DNA of 64,000 nucleotides from JABCPE02 sp963518955. Lineage in GTDB: Bacteria > Bacteroidota > Bacteroidia > Flavobacteriales > Weeksellaceae. The position numbers and the translations under genes are program-made. A model generated the notes under the pieces. It saw nothing but the letters and a program-made list of their open reading frames with translations. It searched no databases and was not told where the DNA came from. The stretch is from the NCBI GenBank assembly GCA_963518955.1, contig CAUQKI010000001.1, positions 1 to 64,000 of the forward strand. Direction: 5' to 3'. Below are positions 24,518 through 33,435 of this stretch, one piece after another; position 1 is the first letter of the stretch; every line of letters begins with the position of its first letter.

Positions 24518-25579
24518 ATGATTATTCAAAAAGTAACAAAATCCCGCTTGGAAACGCTTGACAAAGATAAATTGTCTTTCGGGAGCGGTTTTACAGACCA
24601 CATGGTAATTTGTGAGTACGAAAACGGAAAATGGGGAGAGCCGAGGCTCGTTCCTTACGGACCGCTGGAATTTACCCCAGCGATGATGGGCGTACACTAC
24701 GGACAGGCTTGTTTTGAAGGTATGAAAGCCTACAAAGACAAGGACAATAATGTTTTCCTCTTCCGTCCAGAAAAGAACTTCGCAAGAATTAACAAATCTA
24801 CCAAGCGTCTCGCTATGCCTGCCATTCCAGAAGAAGTTTTCATGGAAGGATTAAAGGCTTTGGTAGATGTAGAGAGAAACTGGGTACCTTTCGGAGAAGG
24901 GTTCTCACTTTACCTTAGACCTGTAATCTTCGCTACCGAAGAAGCTCTTATGGCTAGGCCTGCTAACAGATATATGTTTGCTATCTTGGCTACCGTTGCT
25001 AAAAGCTACTACACAGCGCCTGTTTCTGCGAAAATCTCTGACTACTACTCTAGAGCGGCGAATGGTGGAGTTGGATTTGCTAAAGCAGCAGGTAACTATG
25101 CTGGAGCATTCTACCCTACACAATTAGCAAACGAAGAAGGATACCAGCAGATTATCTGGACGGATGATGCTACTCATAAATACTTTGAAGAAAGTGGAAC
25201 GATGAATGTAATGGTAAGAATAGGCGATACTATCTATACGCCTAAAACATCTGACAGAATTCTAGATGGGGTTACCAGAGATAGTATTATCCAGCTAGCA
25301 CAAAGAAGAGGTATCGATGTAGTCGTGGGAGACATCGCTGTAGAAGATGTGGTAAATGCTCATAGAAATGGAACCCTTAAAGAAGTATGGGGTGTGGGAA
25401 CTGCTGTGGTTACCAGCTCTTTCGAAGCTATTGGCTACAATGACGAAAGACTTGAACTACCTAAACTAAGCGAGGAGGAAAGCTTTGCGCTTACTCTAAA
25501 AAGAGACCTAATCAACATACAAACCAACCTAGCCGAAGATCCTTTCGGATGGAGAGTTTTAGTTGAGAAAAAATACTAA
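24518..25579 (+). CDS. ilvE: Branched-chain amino acid aminotransferase
   Basis: PLP enzyme that interconverts leucine, isoleucine and valine with their keto acids. The 353-aa protein is the type II (BCAT-beta, PLP fold IV) form: GVHYGQACFEGMKAY (about 58-72), SLYLRPVIFATE (about 130-141), the likely Schiff-base Lys189 in GFAKAAGNYAG, and SGTMNVMV and GVTRDSI later. No other branched-chain genes are nearby. It has its own promoter and terminator. The phased palindromes upstream could be its operator as well as that of the nuclease. Confidence 0.94.
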   Translation: MIIQKVTKSRLETLDKDKLSFGSGFTDHMVICEYENGKWGEPRLVPYGPLEFTPAMMGVHYGQACFEGMKAYKDKDNNVFLFRPEKNFARINKSTKRLAMPAIPEEVFMEGLKALVDVERNWVPFGEGFSLYLRPVIFATEEALMARPANRYMFAILATVAKSYYTAPVSAKISDYYSRAANGGVGFAKAAGNYAGAFYPTQLANEEGYQQIIWTDDATHKYFEESGTMNVMVRIGDTIYTPKTSDRILDGVTRDSIIQLAQRRGIDVVVGDIAVEDVVNAHRNGTLKEVWGVGTAVVTSSFEAIGYNDERLELPKLSEEESFALTLKRDLINIQTNLAEDPFGWRVLVEKKY

Positions 25580-25590
25580 ATATTAAAATG

Positions 25591-25618
25591 AAAATCCCTA
25601 TTTCTTATGGGGATTTTT
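25591..25618 (+). terminator. Terminator after ilvE
   Basis: AAAATCCC against GGGATTTT with an 11-base loop, followed by T residues. Confidence 0.7.
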
Positions 25619-25638
25619 ATTTTGCACTAAAATAAAAA

Positions 25639-25670
25639 ATCGCTTAGATAAACTCTAAGCGATTTTTTAT
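25639..25670 (-). terminator. Terminator after the first PepSY-like lipoprotein
   Basis: Perfect 11-bp stem, AATCGCTTAGA against TCTAAGCGATT, with a 4-base loop and flanking A/T runs. A near-identical copy follows the paralogous gene at 26454. Confidence 0.8.
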
Positions 25671-25692
25671 AATTATTTTCTTTTATTGAAAA

Positions 25693-26334
25693 TTAAGATT
25701 CAGTTGGTTCTGTACCATCCTTTTTATATTTCTTAACAGTACCATTTTTTAATGTTATGGTATAAACAATACCATGTTTTAATGTATCTCCTATTTCTAT
25801 CTTCATTATTTCATTAATTGCAGTTGATGAAATAGTCGCAACAGATGCTTGAACTGCATATGGAAGACTCATATCCCATGCTGACCTTGGAAGAGGAACA
25901 TCTACCACTTTCTTTATCTTTTTCCCATCTTTTTCCTCTTCTACTGTCTTTTTATAGCCACTCAAATAAGCCCAATCACCAGATTTATCAAACCCTAATA
26001 TAGCCCCATTTGATAAAACCACTTGATAAAGAATAACTACTCCATCTTGAACTTGTTTTGTAACTTTTTCCGCTGCTACACCACTATAAACTTGTGTTCC
26101 ACTATAAGGATTTGCTACATTTTTATTGGTAAAAGTAGCATCATACATATTCTCTCCTAAAACTGCTGATAAATAATGATCTACTTTTTTAGGAAGATCT
26201 GATCTCTGAATCTTTGTTTCTACAACTTTTGATTCTGTAAATGGTCCTGTATCTGGTATATCATCTCTATTACAAGATACTGATGAAAATCCTATTGCTA
26301 ATAGGCATCCTAAAACTAAAATCGTCTTTTTCAT
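25693..26334 (-). CDS. PepSY-like lipoprotein, copy A
   Basis: 213-aa lipoprotein; the signal is MKKTILVLGCLLAIGFSSVSC with the lipobox Cys at residue 21. The mature part has two related beta-alpha units of the PepSY-like (PF11396) type. One has a VILYQVVLSNGAILGFDKSGDWAYL-like strand pair (core SNGAILGFDKSG), and the other ends YTITLKNGTVKKYKKDG. Such proteins are exported and of unclear role. The second copy lies 178 bases upstream with an almost identical promoter, signal peptide and terminator but a diverged mature domain. Each is probably transcribed alone. Confidence 0.75.
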   Translation of the reverse strand: MKKTILVLGCLLAIGFSSVSCNRDDIPDTGPFTESKVVETKIQRSDLPKKVDHYLSAVLGENMYDATFTNKNVANPYSGTQVYSGVAAEKVTKQVQDGVVILYQVVLSNGAILGFDKSGDWAYLSGYKKTVEEEKDGKKIKKVVDVPLPRSAWDMSLPYAVQASVATISSTAINEIMKIEIGDTLKHGIVYTITLKNGTVKKYKKDGTEPTES

Positions 26335-26368
26335 TATGTTATAAATTTTAAATGATTAATAATATATG

Positions 26369-26376
26369 CAAATATA
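26369..26376 (-). promoter_or_regulatory. -7 promoter element for PepSY-like copy A
   Basis: On the minus strand: TATATTTG, 35 bases upstream of the start. The same element and surrounding sequence occur upstream of copy B. Confidence 0.55.
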
Positions 26377-26453
26377 ATATTTTTCTCATAATAAAAAAGT
26401 ATTTTTAATATCTGATATACATTTTTTTATTATTTTAATCAAAAAAAATAAAA

Positions 26454-26480
26454 AATCGCTTAGATAAACTCTAAACGATT
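26454..26480 (-). terminator. Terminator after PepSY-like copy B
   Basis: AATCGCTTAGA against TCTAAACGATT. The single difference from the copy-A terminator becomes a G-U pair on the minus-strand RNA, so the hairpin still forms in the sense direction of the gene. Confidence 0.75.
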
Positions 26481-26511
26481 TTTTTTATAATTATTTTCCT
26501 TTTACTGAAAA

Positions 26512-27093
26512 TTATGGTGTTACTACTGTACCATCTTCTTTATACTTCTTACTAGTTCCATCTTGGAATGTTATTGTATAAACTCCAGCTAGTGATTTTT
26601 CCCATTTAGTAATCTTAGTAATTGCTACTCCAGGAAGTTTTCTAACTTCTGCTTCTACACGAGGAGCTAAATATGTCCAAACTGATGCTTTCAATGGTGT
26701 ATTATTTCCATCAGCATACGCCCAAGAACCATCTTGTCTAAATCCTAATTTTACTCCATTATTCAAAGTAACTTGATAAACTGCCCCATTTTGAGCATCT
26801 GCTGGAGAAATTTTAGCATAAGCAGCTTGTTCTCCAACATACCTTTCCGTATCTTCTACACCATCAACTTGTGCTTTAGATTTCAAGATTCGTCCCAAAA
26901 TTCCTTTTGTTGTAGCAGGAAGATCCGCCTCACTAATTACTGTTATTGTTGGTGATGGGGTTGTTGGAGGTGTTACTGGTGGTGTTACTGGTGGTGTCAC
27001 CTGTGCTTCCGGCATACTATCATCTCTATTACAAGATACTGATGAAAATCCTATTGCTAATAAGCAACCTAAAACTAAAACTGTCTTTTTCAT
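26512..27093 (-). CDS. PepSY-like lipoprotein, copy B
   Basis: 193-aa paralogue of the downstream gene. The signal peptide differs from copy A by one residue (Val for Ile) and has the same lipobox Cys21 and CNRDD start of the mature chain. It then has a Pro/Thr linker of repeated VTPP units (about 33-50), encoded by a 12-base tandem repeat. The PepSY-like domain follows, with a LNNGVKLGFRQDGSWAYAD block (core LGFRQDGSWAYAD) and the ending YTITFQDGTSKKYKEDG. Mature-domain identity to copy A is low compared with the signal region. Function unknown. Confidence 0.75.
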   Translation of the reverse strand: MKKTVLVLGCLLAIGFSSVSCNRDDSMPEAQVTPPVTPPVTPPTTPSPTITVISEADLPATTKGILGRILKSKAQVDGVEDTERYVGEQAAYAKISPADAQNGAVYQVTLNNGVKLGFRQDGSWAYADGNNTPLKASVWTYLAPRVEAEVRKLPGVAITKITKWEKSLAGVYTITFQDGTSKKYKEDGTVVTP

Positions 27094-27127
27094 TGTGTTC
27101 TAAATTTTAAATAATTAATAATACTTG

Positions 27128-27135
27128 CAAATATA
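27128..27135 (-). promoter_or_regulatory. -7 promoter element for PepSY-like copy B
   Basis: On the minus strand: TATATTTG, 34 bases upstream of the start; part of the block duplicated with copy A. Confidence 0.55.
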
Positions 27136-27218
27136 ATATTTTTTTCGTAACAAAAAAGACTTTCATCATTTTTTAATATATTATTAACTCTCTACTCTTT
27201 CCAAAATCAAAAAATAAG

Positions 27219-27226
27219 TATTTTTG
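27219..27226 (+). promoter_or_regulatory. -7 promoter element for uvrB
   Basis: TATTTTTG (TAnnTTTG), 16 bases before the uvrB ATG. No SOS-type operator was recognised. Confidence 0.5.
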
Positions 27227-27242
27227 TAAAAATTAAGTTTTA

Positions 27243-29234
27243 ATGAATTTCAAACTCCAATCAGAATACCAGCCCACAGGCGACCAGCCACAGGCCATTC
27301 AGAAATTAGTTCACGGTCTAGAAAATGGCGAAAAATACCAGACTCTGCTCGGAGTAACAGGCTCTGGAAAGACTTTTACCATCGCTAATGTGGTCAATGA
27401 AATCCAAAGACCTACTTTGGTTTTGGCTCATAATAAAACTCTGGCAGCTCAGCTTTTTATGGAGTTCAAAGAGTTTTTCCCTGAGAACGCTGTGGAATAT
27501 TTTGTCAGTTATTATGACTACTACCAGCCCGAGGCGTATATTGCGAGCACGGGAACTTACATAGAAAAGGATTTGAGTATCAATGAGGAAGTGGAAAAAC
27601 TCAGGCTTTCTGCTACGGCAAGTCTTCTTTCTGGCAGGCGAGATGTGCTGATAGTAGCCTCTGTTTCGTGTATTTATGGGATTGGAAACCCTACGGAATT
27701 CAATAAATCTTTGATAGAACTGGAACTTAATTCTAAAATTTCCCGAACACAGCTTCTCCACAAACTGGTAAATGCGCTCTATTCCAGAACGCTGAACGAG
27801 TTTTCGCGAGGGACATTTCGTGTAAAAGGCGATGTGGTGGATGTTTTCCCTGCCTATGCTGATAGTGCAGTGCGAATACAGTTTTTCGGTGATGAAATAA
27901 AAAAAATACAAAGTTTTGACCCTGTTTCAGGGAATATCATTTCTAATTTTGATAAAATCAATATCTATCCAGCCAATCTTTTTGCAACTTCCAAAGAAAC
28001 GCTCAACTCTGCCATTCGGAATATTCAAGATGATTTGGTAAAGCAGGTTGATTTCTTCAAAGAAATAGACAAACCATTAGAAGCCAAACGATTACAAGAG
28101 CGAACCGAACTAGATTTAGAAATGATAAAAGAACTCGGCTACTGCTCTGGGATTGAGAATTATTCTCGGTACATCGATGGAAGAGCGCCAGGAACGCGTC
28201 CTTTCTGCCTTTTGGACTATTTCCCAAAGGATTTTCTGATGGTTATCGATGAAAGCCATGTTACCATTCCGCAGATTCACGCCATGTATGGCGGAGACCG
28301 AAGCAGAAAAGAAGCTTTGGTGGAATATGGATTTAGGCTTCCAGCAGCGATGGACAACCGACCATTGAAATTTGAGGAATTTGAAGAAATGCAAAATCAG
28401 GTGATTTATGTTTCTGCCACTCCTGCCGACTATGAGCTGGAAAAAACAGGCGGAGAATACATCGAGCAAATTATCCGTCCGACAGGGCTTCTTGACCCAA
28501 TAATAGAAGTACGACCGACTGAAAACCAGATAGATGACCTGATGGAAGAAATCCAAAAAAGAGCCGAAGAAGATGAGCGGGTTTTGGTAACGACTTTAAC
28601 TAAAAAAATGGCGGAGGAACTCACCAAATATTTCACAAAATTTGGGGTTAGAACTCGTTATATCCATTCGGATGTGGAGACTTTGGAGCGTATCCAGATT
28701 ATGCAGGACTTGCGCGTCGGTTTATTTGATGTTTTGGTCGGAGTCAATCTCCTCAGAGAAGGGCTTGATTTACCAGAGGTTTCGCTGGTTGCTATTTTGG
28801 ATGCTGACAAAGAAGGAATGCTCCGCTCTCGCCGTTCCATGATTCAGACTGTGGGACGGGCTGCGAGAAACATCAATGGTAAAGCCATAATGTACGCTGA
28901 CAAAATCACAAAATCCATGCAGGCGACCATAGATGAGACCAACTACCGCCGCGAAAAACAAATCCAATACAATGAGCGGCACGGAATCGTCCCAAAAGCT
29001 CTTAATAAAAAGATTTCCGAAACATTAGTTGGTAGGAGTAAAGATTTCCCTGATGCCAAATACACTCAAAAAGAAATTTTGAAACAAGCTACTGAACAGA
29101 AGCAAAAGCACAGCACGGAAGAAATAGAAAAAATAATCGCCGAGAAGCAGAAAGAAATGGAAGCCGCGGCGAAAAATCTTGACTTCATCACTGCGGCAAG
29201 GCTGAGAGATGAAATCAAGGCTTTACAGGAATAA
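27243..29234 (+). CDS. uvrB: Excinuclease ABC subunit B
   Basis: Damage-verifying helicase-like subunit of nucleotide excision repair. Domains in order: Walker A GVTGSGKT (37-44), the beta-hairpin YYDYYQPEAYIASTGTYI (about 92-109) that inserts between strands, the DEAD-box-like region with VIDESH (about 337-342), helicase C-domain motifs (GVNLLREGLDLPEV, about 500-513, and QTVGRAARN), and a C-terminal UVR motif (about 625-660) that contacts UvrC. Length 663 aa is normal. uvrA and uvrC are not in the window. Confidence 0.96.
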   Translation: MNFKLQSEYQPTGDQPQAIQKLVHGLENGEKYQTLLGVTGSGKTFTIANVVNEIQRPTLVLAHNKTLAAQLFMEFKEFFPENAVEYFVSYYDYYQPEAYIASTGTYIEKDLSINEEVEKLRLSATASLLSGRRDVLIVASVSCIYGIGNPTEFNKSLIELELNSKISRTQLLHKLVNALYSRTLNEFSRGTFRVKGDVVDVFPAYADSAVRIQFFGDEIKKIQSFDPVSGNIISNFDKINIYPANLFATSKETLNSAIRNIQDDLVKQVDFFKEIDKPLEAKRLQERTELDLEMIKELGYCSGIENYSRYIDGRAPGTRPFCLLDYFPKDFLMVIDESHVTIPQIHAMYGGDRSRKEALVEYGFRLPAAMDNRPLKFEEFEEMQNQVIYVSATPADYELEKTGGEYIEQIIRPTGLLDPIIEVRPTENQIDDLMEEIQKRAEEDERVLVTTLTKKMAEELTKYFTKFGVRTRYIHSDVETLERIQIMQDLRVGLFDVLVGVNLLREGLDLPEVSLVAILDADKEGMLRSRRSMIQTVGRAARNINGKAIMYADKITKSMQATIDETNYRREKQIQYNERHGIVPKALNKKISETLVGRSKDFPDAKYTQKEILKQATEQKQKHSTEEIEKIIAEKQKEMEAAAKNLDFITAARLRDEIKALQE

Positions 29235-29240
29235 TATTAG

Positions 29241-29693
29241 TTATTTCCAAAATTCATCGTGATATTCATCTTCGGCATGATGATGGATTTCATTTAATTT
29301 TTTTCCTACTTCGGCAAGCTGTTCTTCTGTAAGAATATTTTCCAAATGAGGGAAAAGCACCCGCTCCTCAAAACGAATATGCTCTGTAACTTTATCTGCA
29401 TAGAGCGTAAGTAGTTCAAAATCCTCTACTTCGTTTAGGGTTTTCAGCAGTTCTCTTATTTCTTTATGCTCATCAAGGGCTCTCTGTGTCAGTTCATCAT
29501 CAGAATAAGGAAACAAGATTTTCTCCTCTTCATCAAAATGGAAACTTTGGCTGTTGTCCCAGTGATAGTTTATGTAGTTTTTAATGCGTTCATAGGAAAT
29601 ATTTTTCTTAATTCCCTGCTTTATTTTCCAGCCGCTAAGCAGTCCAAAATGGTGATCTTGGGAAAGTGGAACTATATTTTTGTCTCTTTTCAT
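29241..29693 (-). CDS. Hemerythrin-like (HHE) domain protein
   Basis: 150-aa cytoplasmic four-helix bundle that should bind a di-iron centre. Likely ligands: QDHHFGLLSG (His 14-15 region), the FHFDEEEKILFPY segment (about 52-64), DEHKEIRELL (about 78-87) and HIRFEERVLFPHLE (about 109-122). Proteins of this type sense or bind oxygen, nitric oxide or iron. It is convergent with uvrB (6 bases between stops) and divergent from the M3 peptidase. No terminator was seen between it and uvrB. Confidence 0.85.
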   Translation of the reverse strand: MKRDKNIVPLSQDHHFGLLSGWKIKQGIKKNISYERIKNYINYHWDNSQSFHFDEEEKILFPYSDDELTQRALDEHKEIRELLKTLNEVEDFELLTLYADKVTEHIRFEERVLFPHLENILTEEQLAEVGKKLNEIHHHAEDEYHDEFWK

Positions 29694-29714
29694 TTTGTTT
29701 TATTTTTAATAATA

Positions 29715-29722
29715 CAAAATTA
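29715..29722 (-). promoter_or_regulatory. -7 promoter element for the hemerythrin-like gene
   Basis: On the minus strand: TAATTTTG, 22 bases upstream of the start codon; a CAAA at 29739-29742 could be a -33 element with a slightly short spacer. Confidence 0.5.
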
Positions 29723-29755
29723 GTTTTTTAACGAATACCAAATCACTGAAATCAT

Positions 29756-29763
29756 TAAATTTG
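29756..29763 (+). promoter_or_regulatory. -7 promoter element for the M3 peptidase
   Basis: TAAATTTG (TAnnTTTG), 21 bases before the ATG at 29785. Confidence 0.5.
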
Positions 29764-29784
29764 TAAAATTTTAAATTCAAAACA

Positions 29785-31797
29785 ATGAATATCCTTACCC
29801 AAAAATTCAATACAAAATATGAAACAGCTCCTTTTCAGGAGATTAAAGAAGAAAACTATTTACCTGCCTTTCAGGAGCTTATCGCCCAATCAGAAAAAGA
29901 AATTGATGCAATAGCAAACAACCCTGCCGAAGCCACTTTTGAAAATACCATAGAGGCGCTGGCGTATTCTGGCGAACAGCTGGACAGGGTTTCCAGTATT
30001 TTTTTCAATCTAAATTCTGCTGAAACCAATGATGAAATTCAGAAAATAGCACAAGAAGTTTCGCCTATTTTGACAGAATTTTCATCTAAAATTTCTCAAA
30101 ACGAAAAACTTTTCCAAAGAATAAAAAAGGTTTTTGATGAAAAAGAAAATCTTGACCTAAACGAAGAGCAAAAAAACCTGCTGAACGAAACTTACAAAGG
30201 TTTTGTCCGAAATGGAGCCCTGCTAAACGAGGAAGACAAAAAGAAATTAGAAAAAATAGACATTGATTTGTCTGTAAAATCGCTGAACTTTGGGCAAAAT
30301 GTGCTGGCAGCGACTAATGCTTATTTCAAACACATTACCAATAAAGAGGATTTGGCTGGAATTCCAGAGCCTATTTTAGCACAATACGCCGAAGAAGCCA
30401 AAGAGCGAGGACTGGAAGGCTATGCCATTACGCTGCAATATCCGAGCTACATCCCAGCGATGACCTATGCAGACAACCGAAATCTGCGACAAGAATTGGC
30501 TTTGGCAAATGGCAAAAAAGCATTTGACGAAGGTGAGTTTGACAACCAGAACCTCATCAAAGAAATCATCAATCTAAGACAGCAAAAAGCAGAACTTCTC
30601 GGCTACAAAAACTTTGCGGAATATGTTTTGGAGGAGAGAATGGCAGAAAGTCCGAAGAAAGTTTTTGATTTTCTAAATCAGCTTCTTACAGCAGCTACGC
30701 CTTACGCAGAAAAGGAAATTGCCCAACTAAAAGAGTTGGCAAAAGCCGATGGAATAGACAAAATGGAGGCTTATGACCATGCCTACTATGCAGAAAAACT
30801 GAGAAAACAGAAATTTGACCTCAATGATGAGGAACTAAAACCATTTTTCCCATTGGAAAAGGTGCAAGATGCTGTTTTTGATTTGGCAGAAAAACTCTTT
30901 AACCTTGATTTTAAAGAAGTTACGGACATTCAGAAATATCACTCAGAAGTGCGTGTTTATGAGGTATTTGAGAACAACGACTTAAAAGCGGTGCTTTATG
31001 TAGATTATTTCCCTCGAAAAGGCAAGAGAGCAGGCGCATGGATGACCAGCTTTAAAAATCAATGGAAAAAAGACAGCACAAACTCACGACCGCATATTTC
31101 CGTAGTGTGTAATTTCTCTAAACCGACCGCAGACACGCCAAGCCTACTGACTTTCCAAGAGGTAACGACATTATTCCATGAATTTGGGCACGCACTCCAT
31201 GGAATTTTGGCTGATACCCAATATCCTAACCTATCTGGAACTTCGGTGAAATGGGATTTCGTGGAGCTTCCTTCTCAATTCTTGGAAAACTACTGCTACG
31301 AGCCAGAATTTTTGAAAACTTTTGCGAAACATTACCAAACAGGCGAAGTGCTTTCGGATGAAAAAATCAAGAAAATCAACGAGTCTAAAAACTTCATGGA
31401 AGGCTATCAAACACTGAGACAACTGGGATTTGGTCTTTTGGATATGGCTTACCACACACAGCCCGAAGCCGTGCAGGACATCAAAACCTTTGAAACTAAA
31501 CAAACAGAAAAATGCAGTCTTTATCCTGTAAATGCGGAAACTGCGATTTCTCCAAGTTTTTCGCATATTTTCCAAGGAGGATATTCGGCGGGATATTATT
31601 CCTACAAATGGGCGGAAGTCCTAGATGCGGATGCATTCCAGTATTTCAAGGAAAATGGAATTTTCAATTCTGAAATTGCAAAAAAATACAAAACCCTGCT
31701 TTCCCTAGGCGGAACCCAAGCTCCAATGGAACTCTACAAAGCCTTCCGTGGCGGCGAACCAAAAGTAGAAAGCCTCCTAAAAAGGGCATTTGGGTAA
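29785..31797 (+). CDS. M3-family metallopeptidase (oligopeptidase A / Dcp type)
   Basis: 670-aa cytoplasmic zinc peptidase that degrades short peptides. The zinc motif HEFGH is at 465-469, and the third ligand is in VELPSQFLENYC (about 490-501). Other family blocks are the YADNRNLRQEL region (about 229-239) and a C-terminal YSAGYYSYKWAEVLDAD (about 604-620). There is no signal peptide, so an intracellular role as in PrlC is likelier than periplasmic Dcp. The dGTPase gene follows after 38 bases without an evident promoter. Confidence 0.92.
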   Translation: MNILTQKFNTKYETAPFQEIKEENYLPAFQELIAQSEKEIDAIANNPAEATFENTIEALAYSGEQLDRVSSIFFNLNSAETNDEIQKIAQEVSPILTEFSSKISQNEKLFQRIKKVFDEKENLDLNEEQKNLLNETYKGFVRNGALLNEEDKKKLEKIDIDLSVKSLNFGQNVLAATNAYFKHITNKEDLAGIPEPILAQYAEEAKERGLEGYAITLQYPSYIPAMTYADNRNLRQELALANGKKAFDEGEFDNQNLIKEIINLRQQKAELLGYKNFAEYVLEERMAESPKKVFDFLNQLLTAATPYAEKEIAQLKELAKADGIDKMEAYDHAYYAEKLRKQKFDLNDEELKPFFPLEKVQDAVFDLAEKLFNLDFKEVTDIQKYHSEVRVYEVFENNDLKAVLYVDYFPRKGKRAGAWMTSFKNQWKKDSTNSRPHISVVCNFSKPTADTPSLLTFQEVTTLFHEFGHALHGILADTQYPNLSGTSVKWDFVELPSQFLENYCYEPEFLKTFAKHYQTGEVLSDEKIKKINESKNFMEGYQTLRQLGFGLLDMAYHTQPEAVQDIKTFETKQTEKCSLYPVNAETAISPSFSHIFQGGYSAGYYSYKWAEVLDADAFQYFKENGIFNSEIAKKYKTLLSLGGTQAPMELYKAFRGGEPKVESLLKRAFG

Positions 31798-31835
31798 GTT
31801 TATTTTTAATTAGAAATTATTTTAAAAAATTAATT

Positions 31836-33392
31836 ATGAAAAATAAAAGAATGGATTGGAAAAAATTGCTCTCTACCAAAAGAGTTTCTGAATTAGAGGG
31901 AAATAAAAAAGATAAACCATCTCAATTTAATGATCCTCGAAGTCCTTTTGAAAGAGACTTTGACCAAATTACCTTTAGCTATCCTTTTAGGAGACTACAA
32001 GATAAAACACAAGTAATACCTTTTCCTGAGTTTGATTTTGTACATACTCGCTTAACACATAGTTTAGAAGTTGCATCTGTAGGTCGTTCTTTTGGTAAAT
32101 TAGTTGCAGATCTTATTAAAGAAAAAGAAGGAGAAGATGCCTTAGGAGAGAACACATCTTCTGATATTGGGGCACTTATTGCAGCAGCTTGTTTAGCCCA
32201 CGATATTGGAAACCCTCCTTTTGGACATTCTGGAGAAGATTCTATTTCTAACTATTTTAGGCAAAGAATATTTAAATTTAAAAAATACAAAGAAGAAGGT
32301 AAATATTATCATTTTAATGATTACAAAGAGGATAAAGAAAAGATTGATCGAAATATAGCTTTACCTGAAATTAAAAGATACAATGATTTATCTAATTTTG
32401 AAGGGAATGCAAATGGATTTAGAATAATAGCAAATAATTATGGAAGGGGAATTAATCCTACTTATGCTTTGTTAGGAACTTTTACAAAATATCCAAGAGA
32501 GTCTTATTTAGAAAAGGAGCCTTCTAATATTAAAGAGTTAAAAAGTCAAGCAAAATATGGATTCTTTCAAGCTGAGAAAGAAATGTTTAAAAATATTGCT
32601 GAGGAATTAGGTTTGATACGCATAGAAGATATAGGAGAAGATGATATTGCTTACCACAGACACCCTCTAGCTTTTTTAATGGAAGCATCAGATGATATTG
32701 CTTATGGAATGATTGATTTTGAAGATGGGTGTAGATTAGGTTTAATTGACTTTGAGAAAACCTATGGAACCATAAAATTGCGAAACAAGAAAAACGAACT
32801 TGAAGAAAAGGTGATTAATAAATCTCCAAAAGAAATACTATGTAACATAGCTAAAAAGGATAATTCTTTCTATGAAGACAAACTAAAAGAGTTTGACGAT
32901 TATAAGCAACAGCTATCTTACTTGAGAAGTAAAGTTATAAATGTTCTTATTCATAAATGTTTTGAGGTATTTAAAAACAATTATAATGATATAATGGAAG
33001 GAAAATTTGACAAGGACTTAATATCTTGTATAGATAAAGATATTATAGATAACCTAGAATATATAAAAGTTCTTGTTAGAAAATATGTTTACCAACATCC
33101 TCCCGTTCTACAAAGCGAAGCAAGCGGTTTTGAAGTTATTGAATTTTTAATAAAATCTTTTGCTACAACAAGTAATATTTGTTTTACTTGTGGAGAGGAA
33201 GAAACGGCAAAACAGAAAAAAATGAGAAGTTTATTGCCTGAAGAATTTCAACCTGAAGATGAAATACAAGTTCAGGAATTAACTGAAGAAGATGTTTATA
33301 ATCGAGTTTTAAAAATACTTGATTATATTTCGGGGATGACAGATAAATATGCGGTTCATTTATATAGGAGAATGAGAGGAATTGATATATAA
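31836..33392 (+). CDS. dgt: dGTP triphosphohydrolase (HD domain)
   Basis: Hydrolyses dGTP (or other dNTPs) to the nucleoside and triphosphate. The HD metal site is visible: His75 in TRLTHSLEVASVGR, His122/Asp123 in CLAHDIGNPPFGHSGEDS, and a later acidic residue in EASDDIAYGMIDFEDG (about 286-301). Length (518 aa) fits the long Dgt type. The gene is visibly AT-richer than its neighbours, with more AAT, AAA and ATA codons, hinting at acquisition. Homologues in some bacteria deplete dNTPs during phage infection; here housekeeping dNTP control is equally possible. It may be co-transcribed with the M3 peptidase. Confidence 0.9.
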   Translation: MKNKRMDWKKLLSTKRVSELEGNKKDKPSQFNDPRSPFERDFDQITFSYPFRRLQDKTQVIPFPEFDFVHTRLTHSLEVASVGRSFGKLVADLIKEKEGEDALGENTSSDIGALIAAACLAHDIGNPPFGHSGEDSISNYFRQRIFKFKKYKEEGKYYHFNDYKEDKEKIDRNIALPEIKRYNDLSNFEGNANGFRIIANNYGRGINPTYALLGTFTKYPRESYLEKEPSNIKELKSQAKYGFFQAEKEMFKNIAEELGLIRIEDIGEDDIAYHRHPLAFLMEASDDIAYGMIDFEDGCRLGLIDFEKTYGTIKLRNKKNELEEKVINKSPKEILCNIAKKDNSFYEDKLKEFDDYKQQLSYLRSKVINVLIHKCFEVFKNNYNDIMEGKFDKDLISCIDKDIIDNLEYIKVLVRKYVYQHPPVLQSEASGFEVIEFLIKSFATTSNICFTCGEEETAKQKKMRSLLPEEFQPEDEIQVQELTEEDVYNRVLKILDYISGMTDKYAVHLYRRMRGIDI

Positions 33393-33405
33393 ACATCTCA
33401 TATAA

Positions 33406-33435
33406 AAAAAGCAAAGTCAAAAGACTTTGCTTTTT
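33406..33435. terminator. Bidirectional terminator
   Basis: Perfect 13-bp stem, AAAAAGCAAAGTC against GACTTTGCTTTTT, with an AAAA loop, between the convergent dGTPase and MFS genes. Confidence 0.85.
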
